In this document: positions 46,433 through 57,300 of the stretch, piece by piece
Layout of the letters: every line of letters begins with the position of its first letter
Numbering within the stretch: position 1 is the stretch's first letter
Assembly: GCA_025463135.1 (NCBI GenBank)
Contig: JAOAPY010000013.1
Span: 230,044-294,043 of the forward strand
Length of the DNA: 64,000 nucleotides
Reading direction: 5' to 3'
Source of the DNA: Acidobacteriota bacterium
GTDB taxonomy: Bacteria > Acidobacteriota > Blastocatellia > Pyrinomonadales > Pyrinomonadaceae
The notes under the pieces: generated by a model
Told to the model about the DNA's origin: nothing
The model's input: the letters and a program-made list of their open reading frames with translations, nothing else
Databases searched by the model: none
Position numbers and translations under genes: made by a program

Positions 46433-47931
46433 GTTCCAATGCTCCGATTTCTCGGATTCATTACTCCAAGAGATTTGTCAGCCGGTCGTCGCCAAAAGGA
46501 AAGAGACCTTAACTTAAGTGATATATCGCGGAGTACCTTGGACGTATTGTTCATGCGAGATAACACCAGACTTTCTATTCCTCTAGCGGCAAAAATTAGC
46601 ATAAGGGGCATTATCGGTAAGCTGTAGCGACTTTCAATCCACATGGGCAGATGTATCAGAACTAGAAAAATTGGAAATAACGTTATGTGACTCAATGAAA
46701 CAAAACGCCTCCGTTCAACAACTATTCCATAGCCTCCCAAGAGGAAGATGGTGATGTTGCCAAGCACAAAACCCACTTTGAGTAACACGACAGAAGCGCG
46801 GTGTTCGTGCAAGGCTGCCGTAAACGTAGTGTTGCGACTGCCAAGCAGATAGTCGCCGCTATCCAGAAATAGACGAGGATATTGCTTTACGCGAGCCCTC
46901 AAGTAGTGCGAAGAATCACTTCGAATCCGATCGACAGCTTGTCGCATATATCTGCGATCTTTCTCAGCTTCGTCTTGTGTATCGCCTTCATTACGCTCTA
47001 GGTCCTTAAGAACTTTAGTCCAAACATCATCGCCATATATTTCAGATTCTATGGTGCCCGCAAAGAGATTTACACCATAACCCCCGGATTGAACGAGAAT
47101 AAATTTTCTGAACACTATGGCGTTACGAGCGATCCATATTGATGTGACAGCCATGGCGCACACAACGATGACCAAATAACGGTGGAGGTCTTTCCGCCAG
47201 GCAGACAAAAGGGCGAGGAATGGCAAGCAGACCAGAAATGGGATGACAATGGTACGGGTTAACGTTGCTAAGCCGAATGCAAGTCCGGCTGCTACAGCGC
47301 GATTACGTCCCCAAAAGAAGACTCCCAGAATTAGTAGAAAAGTGAACACGGGTTCGGTCAATATAACAGCCGTGTAGTGACCGGTCATGGGCGCAAACGT
47401 TGCCGCAAGTGCTGCTGCCAACGCCACATGGCGAGTAAAACGGTCCTTCGCGATCAAATACGTAAGAACCACAGTTGCGGATCCACATATGATCTGCACA
47501 AGTATGATGGCAGCTATGGGCGCGTTGTCAGTCCACCAGAGGGCCGCAATTAGGACAGGGTAAAGCGGTGGACGCCAAGCTGTGGGGACCCCGACCGTGG
47601 AGCTGAAAGAATGATGGAGCGCAATGTTTTTGGCGATAGTCAGGTAGGCAGCTGAATCGCCCGCTACCCAGAGCCCCCACCGTGCATATGCAAAGCGCAC
47701 GGCAAAGGCCCCAACCATGAATAGCCATAGGGTCCTGTTCTCGGCACTTTGGAAAGCGCCTTCACACTTGATAGCCCTTGGAGAGACTTCCTTATCTCCT
47801 GCATTCTCAACGCAGACCATCGTATGGAAATCGTGCCGAACCATGATAAGAGCTTGAGCCTTTGCGGGGGCGGATTGCTGAGATTGCGGGGATGAGCGGT
47901 TCGAATCAATATCTGTGCCCGAGCAACTCAA
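46429..47931 (-). CDS. GT39/ArnT-like membrane glycosyltransferase
   Basis: A 500-residue integral membrane protein with about 10-12 helices. After a ~45-residue hydrophilic N terminus comes the first helix and then GDSAAYLTIAKNIALHHSFS. The Asp in GDS is where dolichol/undecaprenyl-phosphate-sugar glycosyltransferases keep their catalytic acid, and WRPPLYPVLIA is also typical. The C-terminal periplasmic loop contains ESRYSLPIMPLM. It should move a sugar from a polyprenyl phosphate carrier to protein or lipid. The true start may be the ATG at codon 29. It ends against the truncated TIR gene. Confidence 0.8.
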   Translation of the reverse strand: MSCSGTDIDSNRSSPQSQQSAPAKAQALIMVRHDFHTMVCVENAGDKEVSPRAIKCEGAFQSAENRTLWLFMVGAFAVRFAYARWGLWVAGDSAAYLTIAKNIALHHSFSSTVGVPTAWRPPLYPVLIAALWWTDNAPIAAIILVQIICGSATVVLTYLIAKDRFTRHVALAAALAATFAPMTGHYTAVILTEPVFTFLLILGVFFWGRNRAVAAGLAFGLATLTRTIVIPFLVCLPFLALLSAWRKDLHRYLVIVVCAMAVTSIWIARNAIVFRKFILVQSGGYGVNLFAGTIESEIYGDDVWTKVLKDLERNEGDTQDEAEKDRRYMRQAVDRIRSDSSHYLRARVKQYPRLFLDSGDYLLGSRNTTFTAALHEHRASVVLLKVGFVLGNITIFLLGGYGIVVERRRFVSLSHITLFPIFLVLIHLPMWIESRYSLPIMPLMLIFAARGIESLVLSRMNNTSKVLRDISLKLRSLSFWRRPADKSLGVMNPRNRSIGT

Positions 47932-48284
47932 GCCTTGGGCGAGGCAGATTCGCGGGAAATTGTGAGGAAATCAGACGGATAGGACTATCCTTTATTGGAT
48001 TACTGTAAACATTAATAGACACTAGTGTGTACGCGACGTACCGGCCACCAAGTCATGCCTCGGAGTGTGCTGTTAACCCTCCATCGATGGCTAATAGAAA
48101 GTTCCCTCTTCTGATCATCCACGCCACAGAGATCTACCGTTTGGATTATTAGGAATCTGAGAATGCCGATTCTCAAACATTCGTTGTTACGCCTTGTGCG
48201 GGTCCGAATCTATAACAATGCAGCTAGTGCTTCCGCGCGTACCGCCTCGGTATCGGGCCTTGCGGAATCTGATTTATGAACTGA
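47932..48284. other. Intergenic region before IS21 element
   Basis: About 350 bases. The last ~30 (from 48258: gccttgcggaatctgattta) match the sigma-54 activator gene at 42033-42065 and are the left stub of its relic paralogue. Earlier sequence shows no recognisable gene. The 5-bp target duplicate CAAGT lies just after, at 48285-48289. Confidence 0.6.
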
Positions 48285-48294
48285 CAAGTTGCGT

Positions 48295-48409
48295 ATTTCA
48301 CACCAAGGTGAACACCCGTTTCACGGGAAGCTGAACACCTGTTTCACGCGAAGATGAACACTCGTTTCACGGGAAGGTGAACACCTATTTCACGGGAAGG
48401 TGAACACTT
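48295..48409 (+). repeat. Five tandem 23-bp transposase-binding repeats of the IS left end
   Basis: Units begin at 48295, 48318, 48341, 48364 and 48387 with consensus RTTTCACGGGAAGGTGAACA. The right end (51052-51117) has three inverse copies. IS21-type elements use such repeats as transposase binding sites; five on one side is a large number. Confidence 0.85.
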
Positions 48410-48515
48410 TTGGGGTAGTCCGTGAAATCAATTTGAAAACTGCGGTGGCGGTGCTGGAGTGATAACTCAAGCGCCCGGATGATGGTTCCCAAATCAACTT
48501 TGGGAGGAAACCAAC

Positions 48516-50057
48516 ATGCCGGCACGGAGGCACTCCATGCGTCTGGTCAGTGAAGTACTACGTCTGAAACACGCCGCCAAGCTGAGCCATCGGCAGATTG
48601 CCCGAGCGCTGCGGATTGGCATCGGCACCGTTACCAACTATCTGGCCGCCGCTGAGCGAGCGGGCCTGTCCTGGCCGTTGCCGGCAGAGTTAGATGAGAC
48701 TTCGCTGGCCACGAAGCTCTGGCCGCCGGCGCCCGCCGCAGAAGCGAAGTTCGTTACTCCGGACTTCGTCTACATCCACGACCAACTGAAACAGAAAGGT
48801 GTGACCCGGCAACTGCTGTGGGATGAGTATGGCCAGCAGCATCCCGGCCAGGCCTACCAGTACACCAAGTTCTGCACGCTCTACGGCGAGTGGCGACGGC
48901 GGCTGAAAGCCACCATGCGCCAGACGCATCAAGCCGGCGAAAAGCTGTTCGTCGACTATTGCGGTCCCACCGTCGCCGTAGTCAACGTCGTGACCGGCGA
49001 AATCAAAGAAGCGCAGATCTTTGTCGCCGTGCTGGGCGCTTCCAACTACACCTTTGCCGAAGCCACCTGGACGCAAGGGCTGGCCGACTGGATCGGCTCA
49101 CATACGCGAGCTTTCGCTTTCCTTGAGGGCGTTCCGGCACTGGTCGTCCCTGACAATCTGCGCAGTGCCGTGAGCAAGGCTTGTCGTTATGAGCCTCTTC
49201 TGAACACCACTTACTTCCAGATGCTGGCCCACTACGGCACCGCAGCGCTGCCCGCTCGTCCTTACAAACCCCGAGACAAAGCCAAGGTCGAAGTGGCGGT
49301 GCAAGTGGTGGAGCGTTGGATCCTGGCGCGCCTGCGGCGGCAGACTTTCTTCTCGCTCCAGGAATTGAACCGCGCCATTCAATACTTGCTCAGCGCACTC
49401 AATCAACGACCCTTCAAAAAGCTGCCTGGCTGTCGGCGCTCGCAGTTCGAAGCATTGGACCAACCGGCGCTGCGGCCGTTGCCGGCCCAGGCTTACGAGT
49501 ATGCTGAGTGGCGCAAGGCCCGGGTCAACATCGACTATCACATCGAAGTCGAACGACATTACTACAGCGTGCCTCATTCTCTATTGCGGCGCGAAGTGGA
49601 CGTGCGGCTGAGCGAAAAGACGGTAGAGATCTTCCTGGCCGGCAACCGCGTGGCCGTGCACCTCCGCTCGCAGCGCCAAGGCTCACATTCTACAAATGCT
49701 GAGCATATGCCCAAAGCGCACCGCGCTCATTTGGAGTGGACTCCCGGACGTTTACTCAACTGGGGTGTACAAATCGGCCCGCACACCCGTGACCTGGTCC
49801 AACATCTGCTCTGGAACAAGCCGCATCCGGAGATGGGTTATCGCAGTTGTCTGGGTTTGCTGAACCTGGCCAAACGCTTCGGAAGGGAACGCCTCGAAGC
49901 TGCTTGTCAGCGCGCCCTGCAACTCGGCTCGCCCAACCGCCGCAGTGTCGTCTCGATTTTGGAGCAGGGCTTGGATCGCTTGCCGCTGCCAGAGCCTACG
50001 GTGACCCAACCACCGTTATTCCACGAGAACATTCGTGGCCCTGATTACTACCAATAA
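48516..50057 (+). CDS. istA: IS21-family transposase IstA
   Basis: A 513-residue DDE transposase. The N-terminal HTH is [20 protein letters not shown]. The RNase H-like core contains [13 protein letters not shown] (first Asp), [11 protein letters not shown] (second Asp) and [19 protein letters not shown] (Glu), followed by the IstA C-terminal beta domain ([20 protein letters not shown]). The start at 48516 follows GGGAGG. It needs the ATPase IstB for target capture. Confidence 0.95.
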   Translation: MPARRHSMRLVSEVLRLKHAAKLSHRQIARALRIGIGTVTNYLAAAERAGLSWPLPAELDETSLATKLWPPAPAAEAKFVTPDFVYIHDQLKQKGVTRQLLWDEYGQQHPGQAYQYTKFCTLYGEWRRRLKATMRQTHQAGEKLFVDYCGPTVAVVNVVTGEIKEAQIFVAVLGASNYTFAEATWTQGLADWIGSHTRAFAFLEGVPALVVPDNLRSAVSKACRYEPLLNTTYFQMLAHYGTAALPARPYKPRDKAKVEVAVQVVERWILARLRRQTFFSLQELNRAIQYLLSALNQRPFKKLPGCRRSQFEALDQPALRPLPAQAYEYAEWRKARVNIDYHIEVERHYYSVPHSLLRREVDVRLSEKTVEIFLAGNRVAVHLRSQRQGSHSTNAEHMPKAHRAHLEWTPGRLLNWGVQIGPHTRDLVQHLLWNKPHPEMGYRSCLGLLNLAKRFGRERLEAACQRALQLGSPNRRSVVSILEQGLDRLPLPEPTVTQPPLFHENIRGPDYYQ

Positions 50058-50262
50058 GGCCTCTGACCGCGCTCGTAGCCTCCGCTGCGGCGGCCGTCAA
50101 GGGGCTTCGCTGAACGCGCCGCAAAAAACGGCGGCGCGCCCTTGACTGCCGCCTCGCTGCGGCTGGGAGGTAGTTAAGGGGAGCTACCGCTCCCCGTTTA
50201 CAAACGGCAATCCGATGCTCTCAAAGAATGCCACTATCCGAAACCTGAAGGAGGTTATGACA

Positions 50263-51000
50263 ATGCTCGACAATCAAACTCTTGAGCAACTTCGCCACCT
50301 GCGCCTGAGCGGGATGGCCGCAGCTTTCGCCGAACAACTCGCACAGCCGGAACTGCAAGCGCTTTCCTTCGAAGAGCGCTTCGCCATGTTGCTCGATCGC
50401 GAAGTTACCCAGCGGGAGAACCGCCGGCTGAGCCGTCTCCTGCAGCTCGCCCGCTTTCGCCAGCCAGCCTGTGTCGAAGACATTGACTACAAACACCGTC
50501 GCGGCCTCGAACGCAGCTTGATGATCTCACTGAGCACCGGCGACTGGATCCGCGCTCGTCATAACTTGCATCTCACGGGACCAACCGGCACCGGCAAATC
50601 ATGGCTGGCCTGTGCTCTCGGTCATCAGGCTTGTCGTCAGGGTCTCTCCGTGCGCTATGAACGCGTCGCCCGCCTGCTCGACAGTCTGCGCATTGCCCGC
50701 GGTGACGGGTCTCTCGTCAGGCGCCTTGCCCAAATCGCCAAAACCGACCTCCTCATCCTCGACGACTTCGCGCTCAAGCCTCTGGCTCAGAGTGAGCGCC
50801 ACGATCTTCTCGAGATCATCGAAGACCGCCACGCCGGCCGTTCTACACTGGTTACCAGTCAACTTCCGATAGCTCGCTGGCATGATTATCTGGCCGAACC
50901 GACGGTCGCAGACGCTCTGCTGGACCGCCTGCTTCACAACGCTTTCAAGATCGAATTGAAGGGAGAATCAATGAGGAAAAACAAGCCGTCCTTGACATGA
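50263..51000 (+). CDS. istB: IS21-family helper ATPase IstB
   Basis: A 245-residue AAA+ ATPase related to DnaC. Walker A is TGPTGTGKS, Walker B is LLILDDFAL, sensor I is LVTSQLP. The N-terminal part ([20 protein letters not shown]) is the IstB leader domain. ATG 50263 is chosen because AAGGAGG is 8 nt upstream; ATG 50257 would be too close to it. A GC-rich hairpin region (about 50085-50170) separates it from istA. Confidence 0.93.
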   Translation: MLDNQTLEQLRHLRLSGMAAAFAEQLAQPELQALSFEERFAMLLDREVTQRENRRLSRLLQLARFRQPACVEDIDYKHRRGLERSLMISLSTGDWIRARHNLHLTGPTGTGKSWLACALGHQACRQGLSVRYERVARLLDSLRIARGDGSLVRRLAQIAKTDLLILDDFALKPLAQSERHDLLEIIEDRHAGRSTLVTSQLPIARWHDYLAEPTVADALLDRLLHNAFKIELKGESMRKNKPSLT

Positions 51001-51122
51001 TGATGAACACCGAGGATAAATATCCGCACTCCGCGCCGCCACCGCGGTAGACCGTTCATCTTCGCGTGGAATGAGTGTTCACCTTCACGTGAAATCACCG
51101 TTCATCTTCCGTGAAATACGCA

Positions 51123-51628
51123 CAAGTTATGTCAGCGACTGTGAGTCGGTCTCGATTGAGTTGGTCCAATTCGTGCTTACCCGACTCAACTCGCGTGGAA
51201 GCAATCCTGTCATGGGTGCAAGCAGAACATCGAAAGCGGATTCCGCTCATCTGGGCGATCCTCTAACCTCTACCGGAGATTCCAAGTGCATTGATACAGC
51301 TTCGCTGCACTCTCTCTTGCGCTCCATGGCCGACGAAGGCGACATCATATTGCCCCTGGAACTTTGCCTGTTGCGTCGCGGAGAAACCTTCAAGCAATGG
51401 AGCGCACGCGCGAAGCGCTGCAGCATCGAGGCGGCCCGGCGAGCGATGGGTGGAACCATGCAAAGCGCCGCCGAGCGATTGGGCCTTACGCGCAATAGTT
51501 TGCTAAACCATCTTCAGCGAGCCAAGCGAGCGCAGAATGAAGCTCTCTTCGATTGGCAGCGTGAGCCTAAGAGCGACTCATCGGATCGTAGTAGTTTTAA
51601 CGATCCAGTCAAGCAGGGTTCAAGGTAA
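51123..51628 (+). pseudogene. C-terminal relic of a sigma-54 activator paralogue
   Basis: The frame continues from the right IS end and reads SIELVQFVLTRLNSRG, DEGDIILPLELCLLRRGET, WSARAKRCSIEAARRAMGG and RLGLTRNSLLNHLQRAKRAQ, closely matching the last ~165 residues of the activator at 41228-42529. Only about 32 bp of the gene survive left of the IS, and the AAA+ domain is gone. The gene was therefore cut both by the IS and by an earlier event. The retained HTH could still be expressed but has no obvious start. Confidence 0.85.
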
Positions 51629-51716
51629 TGATTCAAGGGTCGAACGCCGAAGGTTATGGCTGACCGAGCGACCGGCATCGTCATTGTGACGTAGCTAATG
51701 AGAACCCAAGATATCG

Positions 51717-52958
51717 CTAACGGTCCATTCCAAAGTCAGTCCGCTTTTTCGACTTCTCAGTCTGAACGTTCTTCCTCGAATTTTCGCGCCAGTCTAGAGA
51801 CAGCATTTCGGTAGCATCAAAGGGAAGTGTCAAATGCATGGAATGTGTTTCAACTGCGCCCTTCAAGATCCCGATCTTCTTAAGCGTCTCGGGATGACTC
51901 GCAAGTACTATGAGAGAGCTTTTCTTGTTGAGATGCAGATCCTCGCACAAGGCACACTGTCCCTTTGAGAGCGTGGTGACGGGCTTCGCTAGCTTGACTG
52001 TGAGCAACTCGACTGTGTTTGTTCGCTCGAGATATTTATCGTCGAATGTCATTCTTTGGATCGGTTTCCGCAGGAAATCCATATCGAGTTCGTCATCTGT
52101 CTTGAGATCAATGTTGTTCAAGACAAAAGCACTTACGTCGCCCAAAACTTTCTCTTGAATCATGGCCTTGCGAGCAAGCGCTCTTGTCTCCTCTTCAGAG
52201 AAGTCCTTCTCAAAAGCGATGTCACTCACATCCGATGCAATGTCCGTGAGGGATCGCTGAAGCCCCGCACCTTCGCCGCCTTCGGAAGTCGCGAATAAGT
52301 CGTATGGGCGATAGTTCATAAAGACGCTGGTCCATGAACCCGGTTCGAACTTGCCTATATCAAACTTAGCCGAGAGCGAAGAATCACCGGTCCCGCCTGG
52401 CCCCTCTCCCGCTCCGCCTCGGTCTCCAGGAGGCGGCGGCGTTCCCTCGCTGGCGGCCACCTTGTAGTACCAGTACAAAGAGGCCAGCCACTGCTCAAGC
52501 TCATATTGGTCAGCTATTACTTCCGGACGAGAAAAATGGACGGGCGAAGGCGTAAAACGCGCTCGCTCGGACGGTTGAAGAGGTTTCCTGCTGATTTGCG
52601 CAAGCCAATACTCCCGGCGGGCATAGTTCATTGATGCCTTTACTTGCTCGACCGCCAAGCTGGCGCCGGAGATCTCTCCAAGGTTGGCGAAAATAAACCG
52701 TATCTTTACAAACTGGGTGAGATCTATGGTGTCCACTTCTGAGAGGTCGTAATTGGCAACATTTATGAACCGACCGCGCTCCTCAATAAGGTTCGTAGGC
52801 CACGGTATTTTCTTGAGTTCATCTTCATAGTCTTCGTTGTGCTTGCTAATAATTTCGTCGAGAGTGTTCTTGCCGAAGGGCCGCCAATCGAGGATGGACT
52901 GCTTGGCCTTCGGTTTACTTGCCAGAGCGAGCACAGAGTCAAAGTTCTTATAGTTCAT
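51717..52958 (-). CDS. Hypothetical protein, unknown (413 residues)
   Basis: A soluble protein without a signal peptide. The N-terminal part is charged (SILDWRPFGKNTLDEIISKH). A middle region VKIRFIFANLGEISGASLAV, then a Gly/Pro-rich linker (GTPPPPGDRGGAGEGPGGTG), then an acidic helical part (SDVSDIAFEKDFSEEETRAL). Near the C terminus a CALCEDLHL pair could bind metal. No family recognised. The ATG has GAGGAG upstream, and it follows the membrane protein gene by 12 bp, so the two form an operon. Confidence 0.7.
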   Translation of the reverse strand: MNYKNFDSVLALASKPKAKQSILDWRPFGKNTLDEIISKHNEDYEDELKKIPWPTNLIEERGRFINVANYDLSEVDTIDLTQFVKIRFIFANLGEISGASLAVEQVKASMNYARREYWLAQISRKPLQPSERARFTPSPVHFSRPEVIADQYELEQWLASLYWYYKVAASEGTPPPPGDRGGAGEGPGGTGDSSLSAKFDIGKFEPGSWTSVFMNYRPYDLFATSEGGEGAGLQRSLTDIASDVSDIAFEKDFSEEETRALARKAMIQEKVLGDVSAFVLNNIDLKTDDELDMDFLRKPIQRMTFDDKYLERTNTVELLTVKLAKPVTTLSKGQCALCEDLHLNKKSSLIVLASHPETLKKIGILKGAVETHSMHLTLPFDATEMLSLDWRENSRKNVQTEKSKKRTDFGMDR

Positions 52959-52970
52959 GACAGTCTCCTC

Positions 52971-53807
52971 TCATTGACTGCACCGCCATTCCGGCCAGGA
53001 ACCGGCTAGGGCTGTGAGGGCGTTAACGACATTTCCGTATTGAGAGCGTTTCCTACAGTTCATTACTTGAGCGAAATCCTCAATGACTTGGTCGTCCGCA
53101 TTAGAGAACCGGGCGGTCACTTCCGCTACGAAGACTGCGAGTCCATCTCTTGCTTGCGAAATCCTCTGCTTTGCCCATCCTGGCTCGCAGTCGACGTTCT
53201 TCTCCAGCTCGGTGCGCAAGGTTTCGGCATAATCGAGGATCCTGGTCACGTCAGCCTTGCGAGCGCGCGGTTTCGCTCGAACCAATTTCAGCTCGTCGGT
53301 TAACAAACGCACAACACGCTGCGCTTCTTTATAGTCGGGATGCTTTATGCCGAGAGCGTCAATCCATGTCGTCGGTGTCGACCAACCGATTCCCGTGAGC
53401 GAGAGGGCTGCGACCAAAAAACACGCCCAGATGCCTGCGGGTGTAAATGCCTTGGGTGAGGCCGATTTCAAGACCACGTAGGCCATGAGAGTACAAAGAA
53501 GCATAAAGAACAAGCAAGTTCCGGTTACCCGCATTTTACCTCGACACGGGAAAAGATATGCCTTGCGCACTTGCACATAGACGGACACTGTGTAGACGCT
53601 CGCGGCTATGGTGCTGAGCAAAGCAGCCGGGAGCCATATTCCAGGTCGCTCAAGTGATAGGACGAGCTTCAGCAGAAGATTATCTTGAGGCACTGAAAGT
53701 ATGATGAGCAACAATGAAGCTACGCCGAAGGGCAGCAAGTGCGCTAGGACGGAATAACCCTTCTTCAGGAAGATGACGTTGTCGAGAACCTCCGCAAACC
53801 GGTCCAT
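52971..53807 (-). CDS. Membrane protein with cytoplasmic helical domain, unknown
   Basis: A 278-residue protein from ATG 53807. Four membrane helices come first (LLPFGVASLLLIILSVPQ, GIWLPAALLSTIAASVYTVS, VTGTCLFFMLLCTLMAYVVL, GIWACFLVAALSLTGIGW). A C-terminal ~120-residue helical domain follows (DYKEAQRVVRLLTDELKLVR, RTELEKNVDCEPGWAKQRIS). No known motif. It is the first gene of a pair with the 413-residue protein; together they lie between the relaxase gene and the IS21-disrupted relic and may be cargo of the conjugative element. Confidence 0.65.
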   Translation of the reverse strand: MDRFAEVLDNVIFLKKGYSVLAHLLPFGVASLLLIILSVPQDNLLLKLVLSLERPGIWLPAALLSTIAASVYTVSVYVQVRKAYLFPCRGKMRVTGTCLFFMLLCTLMAYVVLKSASPKAFTPAGIWACFLVAALSLTGIGWSTPTTWIDALGIKHPDYKEAQRVVRLLTDELKLVRAKPRARKADVTRILDYAETLRTELEKNVDCEPGWAKQRISQARDGLAVFVAEVTARFSNADDQVIEDFAQVMNCRKRSQYGNVVNALTALAGSWPEWRCSQ

Positions 53808-53819
53808 GTCCCCTGGCAC

Positions 53820-54321
53820 CTCTACTGTGCGAAATGCTCTTGAAGCTAACGCTTCAGGGCTGCGGCTTCAGGAGCACCGGACGTACAGCGTGAAGGATGA
53901 AAAGACGAAAAGAGCCGACCAGACTTCCAAGACGGAACCAAGTGTGATCTTTCTGGAAGGATCATGTCCTACCACCTCAACGGGAGCGCATAACAACCGG
54001 CTCCTTCGACTGGATTTAGCGAGTGTGCAACGGAGCAGGCTCGTGAGAATTCAGCCTTGTGAAACAGCAGGCGGACACTATTCCAATTGGTGAGAAAAGT
54101 CAACGGGCGGTTGCTCAGTGTAAACCCCAAGTTGAAATGTCACCCGGACTACTAATGTGGACTATTAATGGAACTGGTGCCTCAGTGTTACTGCTCAAGG
54201 GAAAACGTCTGCTTAACTGTTCAGTCTAGCCGGAGGCCGTTAGGACTGCCTTTAGTGAAAATCATAGCAAGGTGTCTCTATTGGTACTCGTTGTGTTAAC
54301 ACTGACCTGGTTCAACCGAGG
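53820..54321. other. Intergenic region between relaxase gene and gene pair
   Basis: About 500 bases on the 3' side of the relaxase gene and upstream of the gene pair, so it should hold the pair's promoter. A small hairpin gaagctaacgcttc occurs near 53842-53855. Nothing else is recognised, and no attachment site can be identified. Confidence 0.5.
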
Positions 54322-57300
54322 TTACAACAGCGCAGCCACCGCCTCTGAGCCTGCCGCCTCTGTGTCGGCGGCCGCTCCCGCCCCCATTTCTGTCTCATTG
54401 GCTGCAATGGATCCAGCCGAAACTTTGTCGAGCTTTTGCCGGGCTTGCTCCAGATGATTATCTGCTGTTGATTGTTGATGCGCCATTCCTGGATCGATCC
54501 CTTGTGCGGCCTGTTGCGCAGGATTGATGATAGCTGCAATACCGCCACCGCTTGTGGCAGAAACGGTCACCTCATGGAACTGCGTGCTAAGGCTGGCGAC
54601 TGTCTGTGGGGCGGTGAAGTTCTCAATGCCGGAGACCTCTTGTGCGGCAAACTGCGGTAGGGCTGTGACCGCGTCCATCGCCGGAAGGTTCTCCCGGTAA
54701 TTCTCTGCGATCTCGCCGGCACCTTTGGCGAATTCCTGGAGCGTGTCGCGCTCTTGCAGCAAGTCTGTGTGACGCTGGTCGAGCGCTTGTTGCACGGCAT
54801 CGATTTCTAACCGCTGGCTAGGCGAGAAGAAGCTGGCCAACCTCTCTCCGAGTGTCTTTGGTGCAAGGTCATTCAGTGATGCGGTCTTCTCCTGGCCATC
54901 TGCACTATTGTATGAGACGGGAAAGAACTCCCGGTTTTCTACAAAGCGATGGATGCGCTCGCTTGCACCCTGCAATGACGCTTCCGCTGATGCCTCTACG
55001 CTACCCGCGTGCGCCGCCAGCCTCATGACCCCTCCAGGCGTTTTGCCATACTCGCCTTCCAGATAATCCTGCGCCGATTTGAGCATCTGTGAGTCACGAA
55101 GCGTAATAGCATTCTCTACCAGTCGATTAAGTTCCTTCTCGCTGAATTCTGGCTGCGGAAACTGCTCACCTTCTTTGAAGTGGAGATCGACCTCAACAGC
55201 TATTGCACTATTGAGCGTCCGCGCGGTTTGTGTCTGTTGCTCGACCGCATCTCGGAGCGCGTCTCGGCGCTCATCGATCAACTCGATGACCTTTCCGCGA
55301 ATTGGCTGGAGTTGTTGGATCTCTTCGCGCGCTTGCTTAATGCGCCCTTTCGCTTTGGTGGCTTTCTCTTTGTAGTCGCGGATGCCGTAGAGTTTGATCG
55401 GGTTGTGTACTACGCCATATAGCCTCATCCGATAAGCGGAGACGGTTCGCTTGCTGAAATCAATCTCGCGCTCTTTGCCTCGCTGTTGCTGGTCGACGCT
55501 AACAAGCGACCACTTCTCGCCGTCGATCTCGAGTTCGACAAAGTGTTTCGACTTCTCGAAATCTTCCATCCGCTTTTCCGCAACTGCGACGTTGGACTCA
55601 GCAACGATCGCGCGGCCCCTGAACCGCGCGATCGAGAAAGAGCCCGTGTCACCTTGCGTCAGTTCACGCAGCCTCGTTTGCGCGACACTTTTCGGCTTGT
55701 CAAATCCCGGAGTACCCGCTTGCGACTCCTTCAAAGCTTCGAGCGCCATCTCCTTATCCATCGGCCTGTTCAATGCGCCACCCAAATCCGCCGCGGAGTC
55801 GGTATAAACGCGCGCGTCGAATCTGGCGCGCGACATCGCAACATAAGCCATACGCTGATTAAGAAGCACGTTGGTTTCTGTGGTCTCAGCATTAACTAAG
55901 ACGCGATCCATCGTCTTGCCCTGTGCCGAATAGCTCGTCACCGCGTAGCCGTGGTCCAGGTGACGAAACTGGATCGAATCGAAAGTGACTAATCGCTTTC
56001 TGGCCAGCGCCACGGTCAGTTTCCCGTCGGCGATCTCTGTGATCGTGCCCAGCTCGCTATTCTTTATTTTCGCTTCTGCAAAGGGAGCGCGAAACTGGAT
56101 TCTGTCTCCTACGGCGAAGCTCCGCTTCGCCTCCTTGTAAACGGAAACACCCGAGAGTCTCTCCGGGTTGTAGGTAATCTCGCGTCCGCTTTCGAGGCCG
56201 ACAGTGATGGTATTGTAGCGGTGGTTGGCATCCAGCACTCGACCATATTCACCAGCTTCAACGCCATATACCTTGCTGCCCTTGTTGTAACGAACAACGT
56301 CTTCGCCCGGAACGTAAGCTAGGGCGAACTTGCGTTCGGTGCCGGTCATGTCCTGGCGGTTCACGAGCACATTCAGATCGTGATCATCCCCACTCACGAT
56401 GCCTTGTTCTTGAAGCTGCCGGTGGATAATCGAGTTGATAGCGACACGCTCTTTGTTCGCGGGTGAGATTACAAGCGTCCCCTTGGGACTACTCAGGTAG
56501 TCTTTGGCGATGGCCGTCAAGCGGTCTTCATCGTCAACGATCTCCGTGATGCGTCCTTGCTCGGAGAGCGTTCTCACTGCTGACAGGACTTCCCTTTTCG
56601 AGAGTTGTTCTACAGGTATTTTCAAGTCAGATTGTTGCCGCACAATCTCATCTAACGTAGCCGTCTGCATCCCTGCTTTGACGAATTGCTCAAAGGGCGC
56701 ACCCGCTTCGACGGCCTGGTGCTGTCCTGTATCTCCAACTAATAACAGGCGCGCCACTGGACCGGCTTTCTTGAAAAAGAGAAACATGTTTCGGGTGTCT
56801 GACAGCGAAGATTCGTCCATGATGTAGAAAATCTTCTTTCCACTGTCGGACTCCATTTGCGTAGTCGCTACAAACTTCTGCAAGGTCGAGGTCTTGATCC
56901 CACTCTCGGCCAACAAGTCCGCTGCTGCTCCCGTCGGTGCAAACCCCTCGACCTGGTAGCCTTGTCGCTCTACTGTTTCTCTAAGGACTGCGAGCGTGGT
57001 CGTCTTACCCGTGCCGGCCAATCCCTGCAAGCCGACGATCCGGTCGTGGCTTTCAAGGATCGTTTCGATTGCTCCACGTTGACTCTCATTGAGCGCGATT
57101 CCCTGCCCCGCTGCGATCTCTTCGATTATTGGACCACTTCCTCCTTCAAAAATTGGCTCCTGCGCGCCTCTTCCGGCAGCTACTTTTTCGAGGTTTCTTC
57201 GCTCCATCGCCACAGTCTGCGAGGTAGTCAGTTCCTCCATCGTGCCGTTTCGCACCAACCGGATGAACTCGCCGCTCTCGACTCTTTCATTCAGCTCCTT

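Larger units (their letters stand above)
48290..51122 (+). mobile_element. Complete IS21-family insertion sequence (2833 bp)
   Basis: The termini are TGCGTATTTCAC (48290-48301) and GTGAAATACGCA (51111-51122), perfect inverted repeats with TG..CA ends. Directly outside is the 5-bp duplication CAAGT (48285-48289 and 51123-51127). Inside are istA and istB in the same orientation and multiple 23-bp subterminal repeats, three hallmarks of IS21. Both genes look intact, so the element may be active. It sits in a relic sigma-54 activator gene. Confidence 0.95.

Noticed and set aside
53820..54321. Attachment site of an integrative element
   Set aside because: No tRNA gene or direct repeat pair could be seen in the window to support an att site.
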